A stretch of DNA of 33,500 nt from Owenia fusiformis. Lineage: Eukaryota; Annelida; Polychaeta; Sabellida; Oweniidae. Positions 1 to 11,600 of the stretch are shown here, piece by piece. Under the pieces are notes generated by a model. That model was given only the letters and a program-made list of their open reading frames with translations, searched no databases and was not told the DNA's origin. The number at the start of each line of letters is the position of its first letter. The first letter of the stretch is position 1. The position numbers and the translations under genes were made by a program. Location of the stretch: NCBI GenBank assembly GCA_903813345.2, contig CAIIXF020000012.1, positions 31,277,001 to 31,310,500 on the forward strand, in the 5' to 3' direction.

Positions 1-73
1 ACTTGGATCCGAGATTCATTGTCCCGGGATTCATGACGCTATTTCCATTATTCTACGCCATGTATGGCTCTGA

Positions 74-172
74 AATATCACTTATATCCATGAGTGGATA
101 TTGATATCTTCGCGAGTGAGCGCAGCGAATGAGTGAAGATACTGATATCCATGAGTGGATATAAGTGATATT
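74..172. repeat. Near-perfect inverted repeat (38-bp arms)
   Basis: Arms 74-111 and 135-172 (ATATCACTTATATCCATGAG... and its complement) surround a 23-bp spacer. Only one or two mismatches are visible. Each arm itself contains the palindrome ATATCCATGAGTGGATAT. It could be a fold-back MITE. Related ATATCAC/GTGATATTCGAT motifs reappear at 2285-2450, on the other side of the LINE. Confidence 0.75.
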
Positions 173-390
173 TTTGAAAAACTATAGGATTGTCCGTTTA
201 TCCCATTGTGAATTATTATCCAGCGAACATTGAATAGTCAGATAAATTGTAATGGAAATTCCATTTCGTCTGACATTTTGATTGCGATAATTCAACGAAC
301 GTCATATACGTGACGTAACAGAGTGGTTTGTATTTAATGCGAACGCCGTAAAAACAGGATCCCAAAAAATAAAAATATATAATAAATATA
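173..390. other. Unassigned sequence between hairpin and LINE
   Basis: No exon, RNA or complete repeat was recognised. The motif TTTATCCCATTG near 192 resembles the ends of the GGACGG-rich repeats seen elsewhere in this window, so this may be a repeat remnant. Confidence 0.3.
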
Positions 391-669
391 TAATTCAATT
401 CAATTCAATTCAATTTATTTCATAATTCTTATATAATATACACTATAAAAACAAGCCGCTAGACACCCTAGTGGGTATATGTTGCGGTCTAACAGAAATC
501 ATTAAAATGACATCTAGACTACATATAAAAGAAAACACTTATATTATGTTACATGTAGGTATATAAAAATGGTATTAACAATTAATCTAAGGATGTTCAA
601 TGTAAAAATGTTACAAAAATCAGGTATCAGTATAAAATCAACAGTATAGTATGATATTGGTATTATACA

Positions 670-1365
670 TTATCGATAGATGAGTAGTTTTTTATATGAA
701 GATTTGAAAATATTTAGAGTGGAGCATTTTTTAATATCATGTGGTAGAGCATTCCAAAGATTAGGACCTAGATGGCGAAGGGAAAGTTTAGAGCATTTAG
801 GGATATGAAAATAATGCAATTGTCTTGTGTAATGATGATGAATATTAATGTTGATATCAAACAAGTCTTGAAATAGATTTTTTGGAAGACTGGGGTGCTT
901 ATTAAAGATTTTGTACATGAACTGACCAGTACAATATCTGTTGACATCAAAAATATTTAATATGTTAAGATCTTCAAATAAGGGAGCGGAGTGAGAAGGT
1001 CTATCCTTATTTAAAGCTAGCCTTAAGAATTGTTTCTGCAGTTTATGTAGACGATCATAAAATGATTTAAATGTGTTACCCCAGATTATGTTGCAATAAT
1101 TTAATTGAGAGTGTATCAATGAGTAGTAAATTGTTTTGAAACTGTCTATTTGAAGTAGATGTTTAATGTGATAAAGAGAACCAATGACGCGAGAAATCTT
1201 TGTTTCAATAGATTTTATGTGCTCTTTAAATTTCAAGTTTTTATCAATAATAATTCCAAGAAAGTCATTTTTATCCCGGAAATTTATGTTCTCATTGCGT
1301 ATTTTGAGATTCAGATTTGTTTGATTTTTTTTGGGGTCCAAATAGAATAGCATTGGTTTTGCCAA
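670..1365 (-). pseudogene. LINE reverse transcriptase, thumb and C-terminal region
   Basis: About 230 codons contain FLGIIIDKNLKFKEHI, a tract typical of the RT thumb, then YYSLIHSQLNYCNIIWG, KLQKQFLRLA, and a C-terminal (S)LRHLGPNLWNALP-like motif common in CR1/L2/Jockey-type ORF2. It is separated from the palm frame by a second frameshift near an A-run around 1340. The terminal stop is at 670, followed by ~250 bp of 3' UTR. Confidence 0.85.
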
Positions 1366-1431
1366 TATTAAGTGAAAGTTTGTTTGCTTTTATCCAGTCA
1401 TCTATTGAATTCAAGTTTGCATTAGTTCTAG

Positions 1432-2262
1432 TCATAACCGTTCATTTAAATCATAATCACTATCAAGAAGATTGGTGTCATCAGCAAACATAATAAATTT
1501 TAGATTAGGGTCAACAAAAGGCAGATCATTTATGTAAAGAATAAATAATAGTGGTCCAAGTACCGAGCCCTGCGGAACACCACAATTTAGAGATGATTGT
1601 TTAGATTCATAATTGTTAATGGTGACATATTGTGTGCAGTCTTTTAAATAACTTTCAAACCAGGACTTAGCTATTCCTCTGATGCCATAATATTCAAGTT
1701 TTTGTATCAAAATGTCATGATTAATAGTGTCAAAGGCCTTGGAAAAATCTAATGTTATGCCAATGCTCGTTTTCCCCAAATCAGTTGATTTTCGAATTTG
1801 TTCAATGAAATATAAAATGGCCATGTAGGTAGAGTTGAATTTCTGAAATCCAAATTGATAAGTAAAAATAATTTCAAAACGTTCTAAAAAACCAGTGAGT
1901 TTGGCGTGCATGAGCTTTTCTAACAATTTAGAAAATACCGATAAAACTGAAATTGGTCTATAGTTCGAAGGATTTGTAGTGACTCCTTTTTTAAATACAG
2001 GTGTTACTTTGGCCAATTTGAGGGCGTCTGGGAAAATACCAGATTTAAAAGATAAGTTAAATATATACAAGAGTGGATCAATTAAAAACTGTCTTACAGA
2101 CTTAATAAGTGATGGTAGAATCCCATCAGGTCCAGGCGAGGAAGATTTTAGAAGACATATTTCTAATTCAAGCTCAGTTTTTGAGGTCTTTTTGAGATAA
2201 ATAGATGATTGAACTTTTTGAGCTCTTGCTAGGTATTCATAAACAATCGTTTTGCTGAATTA
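1432..2262 (-). pseudogene. LINE reverse transcriptase, fingers/palm region (frameshifted)
   Basis: An open frame runs from near 2262 to a stop at 1432. Motifs in order are SSSPGPDGI, PVFKKG..NYRPISVLSVFSKLLE, DFSKAFDTINHDIL, CGVPQGSVLGPLLFILYIND and FADDTN, the catalytic Asp pair. The frame then breaks after ..DYDLNERL. The continuation (NANLNSIDDWIKANKLSLNI) is found in another frame immediately downstream, so one frameshift has occurred. The element is not competent. Confidence 0.85.
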
Positions 2263-2284
2263 ATAAAAAAAATTGAAAAAATCA

Positions 2285-2460
2285 AAACCATCGAATATCA
2301 CTTTTGAAACCATCGAATATCAATTTGAAACCATCGAATATCACCTTTCAAAAAGTGATATTCGATGGTTTCAAAAGTGATATTCGATGATTTGGGAATT
2401 GTTTGCTAAAATATGATATCTTCATCCACGTATCAATTATATCTTCACGTGATATTCGAT
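2285..2460. repeat. Short tandem and inverted ATCGAATATCAC repeats
   Basis: AAACCATCGAATATCA occurs three times (2286, 2307, 2328) and is then followed by its reverse complement twice (from 2355). This makes a hairpin-forming cluster of about 110 bp directly beside the LINE 5' junction. Confidence 0.7.
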
Positions 2461-2479
2461 CTATATCCTTGTAACCATG

Positions 2480-2890
2480 GGATAAATACGGGTTATGTAC
2501 TGGGAGGTTTTGGATGCGGGGTTTTTCCAGAGGGAGATATGCATATCTACCTGAGGGACCGTAGGGACAGAAAGTAGATGTGCATATCTCACGAGGGATG
2601 AACCCAATATCCAAACCGACCGTACATAACTGCTTTATCCTATACCAAGTAGAGTTTTCAGTAGCACAAGGTGTAAAAAATAAACAAATCATTCATATGC
2701 AAAGTCATTTTATTGCATTTCCACTTTTTTGGAAGCGGGAAGATACGACCCGAAGCGGGAAGATATGCACCGAAGCGGGAGATATGACGGGAGATATGGA
2801 GGTTCTTGATATGGAAACCTCAAAATCAGGATACGGGATATATCTTACCAACTTATCTCCCTAAAACCCTACTTGGCATAGGATAAATCA
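2480..2890. repeat. Nested imperfect inverted repeats (MITE-like) with AAGCGGGAAGATA repeats
   Basis: GGATAAATACGGGTTATGTAC near 2481 pairs imperfectly with GTACATAACTGCTTTATCC near 2622. TTTATCCTATACCAAGTAG near 2635 pairs with CTACTTGGCATAGGATAAA near 2871. Three CGAAGCGGGA(A)GATA units lie at 2731-2790. No coding signal was found. Confidence 0.55.
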
Positions 2891-2994
2891 AGATAATTTC
2901 TACTCGCATCTAGTCTATTCCACATGTTTGGGAAAAGTGTACAGGAAAATCTCCATGTTCAATTGATGTATGATCAACCCTCATAGGGGTCAAT

Positions 2995-4153
2995 CCAGTT
3001 GTCCGAAACCCAGTTGTCCGAAACTCAATTCTCCGAAACCCAGTTGTCTGAAACCAAGTTCTCCGAAAATTAGGGGATCTTATCAAAAAATACAATTTCT
3101 TAAAACGAATCTTGTCGCAACCTCTGCGAATCACGACAGCATAACATTTGAATCACGTTGACATCATTGCAAAATTAGGCTAAATATGCTGAGTCAAGAC
3201 GTTAATTAGCCCACGAAAGTTCATGGGTAACTTGTGAACTACAAAATACAACCAAATACTTTTCGAACGTACAATAGCAATATTTCTCACCCAACGTCTT
3301 CATAGTTTTAGGAACGTATTTTAAACGCATGATAGCCAAATATATCAAGATACTATATCTGCCTAAATGAAGTTATCTAGTGTTGACAAAGTTTTGAAAT
3401 ATATTTTATCCAGATCCATCAGAAATTAACTTATCCAATACATTTGTTCATAAGAATTCTTTAATTCTACCTCGTTCCCAATACGTCCTCAGACAGACAA
3501 GAAATTGAAGTCACACCCGTTTGTTTGCGTGGCATATTTATACGTATACGCACTTTCTCTGATTATTGTCAAACAAATACATTTCAGGAGAAGAACATAA
3601 AAAACAAATGCCTGAAACGAATGCCGAAACATAAATCCCAAGTGATTAAGTTTAGAATGTTTTATTCTTTTACGATTTGATAAGAGACTGAGACTAAGAA
3701 ATTAAATGCGACGAAATATTTTGACAACGTAATTTGTATACTGTTTTATTCTTAAAGTTCTATACCTTATTTTATCTGTTTCAAAATGTTTCATTTTATT
3801 TTGCCTATATAAAAGAGATTGAAGGAGATAAGATAAACTGTTCCGTAATATATATTGTGTTTTAATAACCTTTTTTAGAATCACAATGTAAAATAAATCT
3901 CCCGTTCCTGCCATTCTGGTAACGCCATGCAATGGATGCAATTCAAAGTGAGAGAGAGAGATCTATGAATATCAGAATGCGTCCATGCCATTAATTTGGC
4001 CAAATACATGGCATGAAACTGACGTAAGCTTAAGTAAGCTACGCCCCCCCTTTCTCTGGTAAATTATGACTTCATTTTTCGGAGTAATGGGTTTCGGACA
4101 ACTGGGTTTCGGGGAATTGGGTTTCGGACAACTGGGTTTCGGACAACTGGGGT
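2995..4153. mobile_element. Fold-back element with inverted arrays of CAGTTGTCCGAAACC
   Basis: About five ~17-bp units (CCAGTTGTCCGAAACCC and variants) at 2995-3068 face about four inverted units (GGGTTTCGGACAACTGG) at 4086-4153. GTCAAT occurs just outside both ends (2989-2994 and 4154-4159), a possible target duplication. The ~1-kb interior has no protein similarity I recognise. Terminal arrays of short repeats are typical of fold-back DNA transposons. Confidence 0.6.
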
Positions 4154-4159
4154 GTCAAT

Positions 4160-4530
4160 ATATACGAATCGAATGTATTCTCGTGTGCATTACAATATCC
4201 CCATTGAAACATTTTTGGCCTGCAATGGACGTATAATGAATTAGAATATGAGGCCGTGTTATCATTCTAATGTAAAATCATGGTATTTACTGTAGTATTG
4301 GGTTGCAAGTTAATATCAGATTCAATGCAAATTAATCATCTAATATCAGATGCGCGATCAGTCCAATAATCTAATTTCAGGTCATCAGTTCGATATCTAG
4401 CACTTGTTCTAACGACACGGTATTACTAGACTATCATATTATAAATACACACACATATAAAACAATCAAACTGGTACACGATATATGCACGACTGCTCTT
4501 TCAATTGAGTATAAATGTTGATAAACTTAC
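4160..4530. other. Unassigned sequence
   Basis: AT-rich with no convincing exon on either strand; in particular no TMEM120 C-terminal exon. ATCTAATATCAGATG (near 4337) is a small palindrome. Confidence 0.3.
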
Positions 4531-4707
4531 CCGGAAGCCAAGACATACAAGTTTAGACGATGCTATTTTCTGTTCAGTGTAAGAGTAAATGCCCGGATAT
4601 CGAGGCTTTTTCGTGTAAAGTTTTAACCAAGCATCTAAAATCGGGTTATATTGCGTGTAGAATTTATCGATATCAGGGCCGCTACATGCCAGTGAAAATG
4701 TAAGGAG
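4531..4707 (-). CDS. Candidate exon of an unrecognised protein
   Basis: A 177-nt open segment (59 codons, phase 0 to 0) begins exactly after a TTTTGTTCTAG acceptor and ends exactly at a GTAAGTTT donor on the minus strand. The peptide contains CSGPDIDKFYTQYNPILDAW and KKPRYPGIYSYTEQKIASSK. It looks like globular protein rather than repeat translation, and it is richer in G+C than the surrounding DNA. I do not recognise a family. It cannot follow TMEM120 exon 9 in frame (that exon leaves phase 1) and does not resemble the TMEM120 C terminus. It may be an exon of a nested or neighbouring gene, a captured gene fragment, or chance. Confidence 0.4.
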
Positions 4708-4959
4708 CTAGAACAAAATACTGCTAAATGTGAACATGAAAATAGAAATCAGCAAAGAATAACACTTAAAACATTGAATTTATCAATTTTCACAAGAATG
4801 ACAGAAACTCAAATTTTTGACAGAATTTTTATTTTATTTTTTTTGGAATTAATTAACTTTTTATTAATTTAATGCACTTTTAAATGAGATTGACCCTATA
4901 ATCTACCTTAGCAAATGCCCATTGCTCCTCACTATATGTAGTGCCTACGCTACAGTCTA

Positions 4960-5579
4960 TAATGTGTCTCTGTATACACTAATTTCCATACTGTATCCAT
5001 ACTGTGTCTATTTATACTTACCTACACTAATGTCCATACTGCGCGTCCCTATACACTAATGTCCATACTGTGCCTATTTATACTTACCTACACTAATGTC
5101 CATACAGTGTCTATTTATACTTACCTTTACTAAAGTCCATACTATGTTTCTCTATATGCTAATTTCTACACGGTGTCTATTTTACACTAATGTCCATACA
5201 GTGCATCTCTATATGCTAATTTCCACTCTGTGTCTATTCATATTTACCTACACTAATGTCCATACAGTGTCTCTATATGCTAATTTCCACACTGTCTATT
5301 TATACTTACCTACACTAATGTCCATACAGTGTCTCTATATGCTAATTTCCACACTGTCTATTTATACTTACCTACACTAATGTCCATACAGTGTCTCTAT
5401 ATGCTAATTTCCACTCTGTGTCTATTTATACTCACCTACGCTAATGGCCACTGTTTTTATTTATACTTACCTACGCTAATGCCCACTGTTTTTATTTATA
5501 CTCACCTACGCTAATGCCCATGCTGTTTTTATTTATACTTACCTATGCTAATACCCATACTGTTTTTATTTACACTTAC
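4960..5579 (-). repeat. Minisatellite made of TMEM120 exon 9 3' end plus splice donor copies
   Basis: On the minus strand, units of the form ATGGACATTAGYGTAG followed by GTAAGTATAAATA repeat from the true exon 9 donor into intron 9. The units nearest the exon are 35-37 bp (donor borders at 5580, 5543, 5506, 5471). Farther away a ~62-bp composite unit dominates. About ten extra donor-like sites (GTAAGTATA, GTGAGTATA or close variants) can be counted. Plus-strand open frames here are by-products of the repeat. Confidence 0.9.
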
Positions 5580-5672
5580 CTACGCTAATGTCCATACTGT
5601 GTCTCTCTCCCAGGGCCCTGAGCCTGTAGAGTGCACCAGTCTGATAATAGAACTGCATTATTTGTATAAGAG
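5580..5672 (-). CDS. TMEM120: TMEM120 coding exon 9 (last one in window)
   Basis: 93 nt with acceptor TGTTTTTCAG and donor GTAAGTG, phase 1 out. It encodes [20 protein letters not shown] and then [10 protein letters not shown]. The YYQ[17 protein letters not shown] block is almost universal in TMEM120. Its last ~21 nt plus the donor are repeated about ten more times in the next intron. Confidence 0.95.
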
Positions 5673-8600
5673 CTGAAAAACATATTAAAATCACATTAAA
5701 ATTATAATAGGAACAACTTTTTTCATAAGTTATTTTTTCAAAAAATGTCTCATTCACAAAAGTTTTTTAAGTCATGAAAAGTAATTTTAGATTGGTTAAA
5801 CTTAAATGTTCAAACTTTGCATGGGGCCTTTAATGAGTGATTTAATACATACAGTTTTTTATTAAATTATTTTTCTCTTGGTAAGATTTGGGCACTATGT
5901 ACAGGCTTCAGGGTTCATGGTTCAGAGGTTGGAATATGATTGCCCAATCTGACATACTGGCATTCAATCGAATGCCCAATCTGCATCAGTTCATTGCCAA
6001 AAGTGAAAAGTGATTGTCATTTCCTGCATTGGGCAGCTCAGAGTTCCTAACCCCAAAGCCGATCGGCAACAAATGACAGGAATAATGAAACATTATGTTT
6101 TCAGAAAAATCAATGGATTTTGAAATACATACCTAGGTATATTGAGAAATACATAAATTGGTCTCTGAACTTTCTGAAGCTGTCACTTTCTGGCCTGTAA
6201 CAAATTGAAAACAGTATACACATCAATGAAATGATATGAGACACTCTGATTAATGCAAGGACCATTTAATAAGTGTTATTGATGGTACACACTATATTGA
6301 CTATCATGCACCATTTTAAGGTTTCCGTGAAACCCCAATGCGGGAAGGGTCAGCAATTTGACATGCAGTATTGTTCCAAGAGGGAGGGGGAATTTGACAG
6401 CACTTCTTCCTGAGAGTAGAGAATTTGAAATGCATGTAGGCCTAAGGGTTCTCACTTTCTGGCCTGTAAAAAATTTGAGATGTACAAATAAATGAAGTGA
6501 TGTGTGGTGCAAGAGAAATGCAAGGACTATATTAATAAGTGTTATTGATGATGTATTGACAGAATGTATAAATTATTATGCACTAGGCCTATTCAAAGGT
6601 TTTTGTGAGATGGGGGATGTCAGGAATTTGAATGCAGTATTGTCCCATGAGGAGGGGGGGGGGATTTTGACAGCACTTCTTGACAGCACTTCATCCCAAT
6701 TTTTATTTTGTCAAAATCTCAATTTCTCCCTGCGTGGGGTCTAATGAATTATGATAAGCATTTTAAATGCTGTTATGGACAATATATTGTTAATGTTCCT
6801 ACCATATAAGGATAATTCCTGCACAGACTGTAGAGACAAAGTGATGTAGCACCCACCAGCCTTTAATCCTGCAACAAACAAGAACAAAATACACAATCTC
6901 TATATGGAAATTATGTGGAAATAAAGGATACATAACAATAAACTGGCATAGGAGGTGTGTCCAAGTAAGATACACATACACATAACTAGAGGTAATCTCT
7001 GTCTAAAACCAACAAATATGTTTTTGAAATTCCAATCTTTTTTTAATTTTTAAGAATTTTTAAGAATTGTTTAAAGCCTTTTGGATTTTTAACCAAAATT
7101 TCTTTTTTCTAAGAGCGGTCCCGATGTGAAAGAAATTATGGTCCCCCAGGGATTAGGGTCCCCTTTCTTAACTGCCCTTACTGGCACTGATTGTGTATAA
7201 GATAATAAGGAAAAAAGGTCACCATATAAATCAATGGCGATTAGGACCATAAATTAAAAGGACCTCCTACCCTTTTACACCGGGATGGAACGGCTATTTC
7301 TCTCTGTCCCAGATAATTAAGAAAACCTCATATGTATATTTCCAATATGCTTTCCCTGACCTCGCAAACAGTTTCTAAACAGCAAAATTTTACTTATAGT
7401 TGTTACAGTAAAACCTGTGCACAGTGAACACAAATGGAGTCACAAAAATGTGTTTACTATAGGTAGGTGTATCCACTACAGAGAGGCAATTTTATACTGA
7501 ACTCAGTTGAGAATGTGCTAAAAAGAGGTGTTCACTACACAAAGATGTTCACTAGAGAGAAGTGTTCACTAGGACAGGTTGAACTGCAATTATGCATACA
7601 AGGTGTCGAATAAATATGTCCCCCCCTTAATTTCAAAGTTATGAACTTTTGTGCATAAAAGTGCATCTAGTTGAGCTTATCATCTGAAACCTCTTGCTGA
7701 GTTTAAGAACAATTTAGATATTACACAGATAAAAAAATTATGGAACAGTATGTGGATGACAAAGTTAAAGGGAGGAGAACGTATTTATTTTACACCCTGT
7801 ATAAAATTATTTATGGACAGTACCTGGATCCATTAACTTTTAGAATATGTTCTCTAATCGTGAGTGTACAGTAATACCAAACAAGTAGGAAGTCAAAGGC
7901 TGCATCAAACCATCTGAAAAACAATAGAGTTGTTTAATACCAAAATGTTTAACTCAGAGTCTGGCTCAAAGTCTATTTTACTAAAATGTACAATTCTAAA
8001 TGTCAATACATGTTATTCTGAGTGTTCCTTTTAGTCAACTGTAGTCAATACTCAACTAATAAACATGCACACTAGGTGATTGATAAGTATTATGAGAATT
8101 TTATTTTTATAAATATTTACAGAAATTTTTAAATTTTATAAATATTTACACTCAAGTCATTCAGATACTGTTTTTGAATCCAGAATCTCAGAAGTGACAC
8201 TTAAAACCAAAAAAGAGTGGTAGATATATTTTAAAATAAAGATGGCAGCACAATCAATCTATTCCACATAGAAAACCTAATAAAACTATACCACTGCTGC
8301 CACCTTTATATTGGACTAAAACAAATATAACATTAGGACTGTGCTGTTTACCTGTAGCCAGCAAGGAATGTTAGAAGGCAGATAGCCCACACTAAAGTGA
8401 TCACTGTGCACACCAACTTGAACTTCTCATATTCTTGTTTGTAAGTAAACCTGTAAAAATATAAATATATATATGCATAAGAGCCAAAGGGAAATGACCA
8501 ATAATTGTTACAGAACATATCAATAAAAAACATGTACATCAGTCATAACAAACGCTAACAAACCACGATATAGCATGAAAAGAAACAATGTCTAATACCA

Positions 8601-11600
8601 AAATTCCAAAAAAGCATTTTCTAAACATGAAAAACATGGAAAAGTAGAAACATGGAAAAGTGTAACAGTTGGTACAGTTGCTGAATGTTGGTTACTATTT
8701 GCCATGTTTCCAGTTGAGTGTCATGAGAGTTTCTGGCACAAAAATCTGGTTGCTATAACAATATGTTTCCAATTTGGTTTCTTGAGTTACTGGCAGTAGT
8801 GAGCAAAACTGCTGAGAACAATATGGCAAATTATTAAAAATTATGGACACAAAAACACACAGAAATTAGAAACAGTCGAAAATTTCAAAGAGGTGATTTG
8901 GGTTAAAACATGTTGTTTATGAAACCCTAGAACAGTGACCTACTTGTCTTGTTTGCTGAGCAGGGACACATTAACCTCTCCGAGAATAATGGACAAATAC
9001 ACGCTGAAACAAACAATACAAATTATAGAGTCAAGTCAGAACGCTTAACAATTATCATAGATTATAAAAGGTGACTTTTAATAGAATGGAGGCATTCTGA
9101 AAATTTTTTTGAAAATCATGAAAGACCTCAATTGTCATTTGTAATAATTCACTATCACAATGTTATTTTAAATTATTTCGTTTGGCATTGTTTATTTTAC
9201 ATACAATTTCTGAGTATAATGCAGTACATGATTCTTTTTAGACTAATTTCAATACACACAGTTATTTTTGTATTGAATTACCAAGGACATTTCATGTAAT
9301 GTATGTAGCTCATTCAGAACCATTGCCTTTATCTATTTATCCAACAATATGTCAAATCAAGCAATATTTAAAGTATCTAAGTATCCAGGCATCAGGTTAC
9401 CCTGTTCTATTCCACTATTTTCTCATTTCGTACATACCCATTTTTATGTGGTAAAATGTCTTCCATTTCTCTGAATTGGTTTTTCCTATTTGTAGCTTTT
9501 TTCTGAATTTCTTTCAGTTTTGCCAAATCTTCTGCATTTTTTGATGATGCTTCTGCTCTGTAAAAATGCACGTAAAATTAATTATGCCAACAATGTATTC
9601 AAAATGTTGAGAAAAAGAAACATTTTACACGGACATACTATGCTCATGTAAAAACTGCTAATCTAGAAAGTGAATTGTCATTAGTGGTTTGTATAGCAGA
9701 ATAGTATTTTCAATTATCGCAAAGACCAACTTTTGGCAGTTCATTTTCAAACTTTCAGTACAGTTAATATCAACTTCTTAAATCTACAGAAAACCTTGAT
9801 ACAAAAAGGTTTTAAATGGTATAACTAATATATGGACCTTTCAAATGTAACATCACTGTTTACAAGTAGAACACTTTTCAGAGTCTGATGAGCAAGATTT
9901 TAATGTTAAATGAACCTCTGTAAATGGAACACCTCCAAAGTTGAACACTTTTAGAATTCACTTATACAGGTTTTCCTGTGTATTCATTTAATCAATTTAC
10001 AGTGCATTTCAAAATGCATGGGATTGTCAATAAATATCTCTAGCTAAAAATTAATATGTACCCAAGCTTATAGTATGACTGTTGCAAATGGCTGAATGAA
10101 TGGAGAATAGATAGTGTGAAAATAGCTTAACTGTTTGTAAATGTATGTACCAATATTATGTTTTAATAAATCAAATTATAAAACGTAAAAACGTATAACT
10201 CCACCTACTTCTTTACAGATTCCAGAATTTGTTTTATCCTGTATTTTTGATGAGATATACCCTTTGAGCAAACATCTTGACTTTTCTTCATTTCATCTAT
10301 CTTCGTTTGATAGAGCTTGTGGTCCTCCTGTAATCAGAACAAAGAAAAATAATCAGTGATTTAAAATATAGCAATACAATTAGGGAGGTAAAAAGAAAAC
10401 AAGGCATTTACATGCAAAATGTCACCACCTGCAATTTGTTACAGATGATGAAAGCCAAACACTGTCAATAAAAAAAAGTTGGAGACAATAAAAATGTGGG
10501 TCAGTGGGTGGTGATATCATAAAAAACTAAAGTTTCATTATATGTATTTTCATTGTGATTTTTTATTATTCAACACTAAAAATACCATAAAACCTACAAA
10601 GATAGTGACTGAAAATCCATTGCGATTTATCATTTGAGTTAAATGAAGGCATTAAATCTGAATCGAACTCCAATGCAGTGTCTCGGTATAGACACTGCGG
10701 CGGGCAGATGAAGCAAATCCCCAAAATTTGGGGAAAATAGTTCCCCTTTTCATCGCATATGTGGTCAATTTTCACACAACTTATAAAATATGCATTCATG
10801 AATGTTCCCCAAACATTATTTTGTCAAAATATTTCAAAATTATTGAAATATGAGAAGAAATCACCGCGGAAGGATTTCTGAGTAAAAGTTTTGTTGATAA
10901 TAGTTTACCGCACGTGTTGTTTATTAGTTAATACGCGCAATTCAACCAATGAAATTGTCTAAATTTTACAATCACGCGACCTGAGCATGGGACTAGAACC
11001 AATCACTCAGTTGTTTATTTCGAAGTTACCATGCTTACGGTGAGATACCTGCCCGCCGCAGTGATATATCACTGCACGGGAGTTCGAATCTGAATTTGAA
11101 ATATATATGGTTTTCAATTCTGGAACTTCTTTCACTATAACTGTAACAGGACCTTAAATCCAAGTTTTGAAGTTTTAAGATTGTTATTTAGATGCTTTAT
11201 GGTATAAAGGACCCATGGTCCTGTGCTCACACAGTTTGGAACCTTCAGAGGAATGTTTACCTTGACTTTCAAACAAAAATATTGATATGGATTTGTAGTC
11301 TTGAACTTTGAGAAACTTAGAAAGCACAGTTGTGTGACCTAGTTTGATGACCTTTGACCTTGAAAATTTTACTTATTCAGAGCTCAGTCTTTTGAGATTA
11401 AGCTGACCAAAATTTAAATCCAACCAGAACAACGGCAACGCCAAAGCGTAGCGAATCCCATCGAACAGAAATGGCTGGCATTTTACAAACGAAATATATA
11501 GCAAATATCATAAAACAACACACCAGAAAGGCCACCATTTTCAAAATGGTTAGCCAAGTTGTCATCAGAAGAAATAATATGCTTTTAGTAGCCATCTATA

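Larger units (their letters stand above)
391..2262 (-). mobile_element. 5'-truncated non-LTR retrotransposon (Jockey/CR1/L2-like LINE)
   Basis: The minus strand encodes reverse transcriptase in two broken frames and finishes in a (TTGAA)n tail (394-414 on the plus strand, CAATT repeats). Short-tandem-repeat tails are typical of the CR1/L2/Jockey group. The endonuclease domain and most of the 5' half are missing, with sequence homology ending around 2262. It lies in TMEM120 intron 9 or downstream of that gene. Flanking target-site duplications were not resolved. Confidence 0.85.

Noticed and set aside
3702-3941. 79-codon minus-strand frame
   Set aside because: It lies inside the fold-back element, lacks splice context and known motifs, and has a composition that follows the AT-rich DNA.
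4531-4707. Orphan exon considered as the next TMEM120 exon
   Set aside because: The phase does not match exon 9 (phase 1 versus 0), and the translation lacks the expected FQSW motif and membrane helices.
5096-5514. Plus-strand frames rich in repeated Tyr/Leu/His peptides
   Set aside because: They read through the donor-derived minisatellite on the strand opposite to the gene.
6499-6744. 80-codon plus-strand frame (and its minus-strand counterpart at 6276-6512)
   Set aside because: It lies in the duplicated TMEM120 intron segment, with no homology seen; the frame crosses a G-run.
11348-11360. TGACCTTTGACCT direct repeat resembling a nuclear-receptor DR1 site
   Set aside because: It is part of an interspersed repeat with many AGGTCA copies, so a regulatory role in this gene is not supported.
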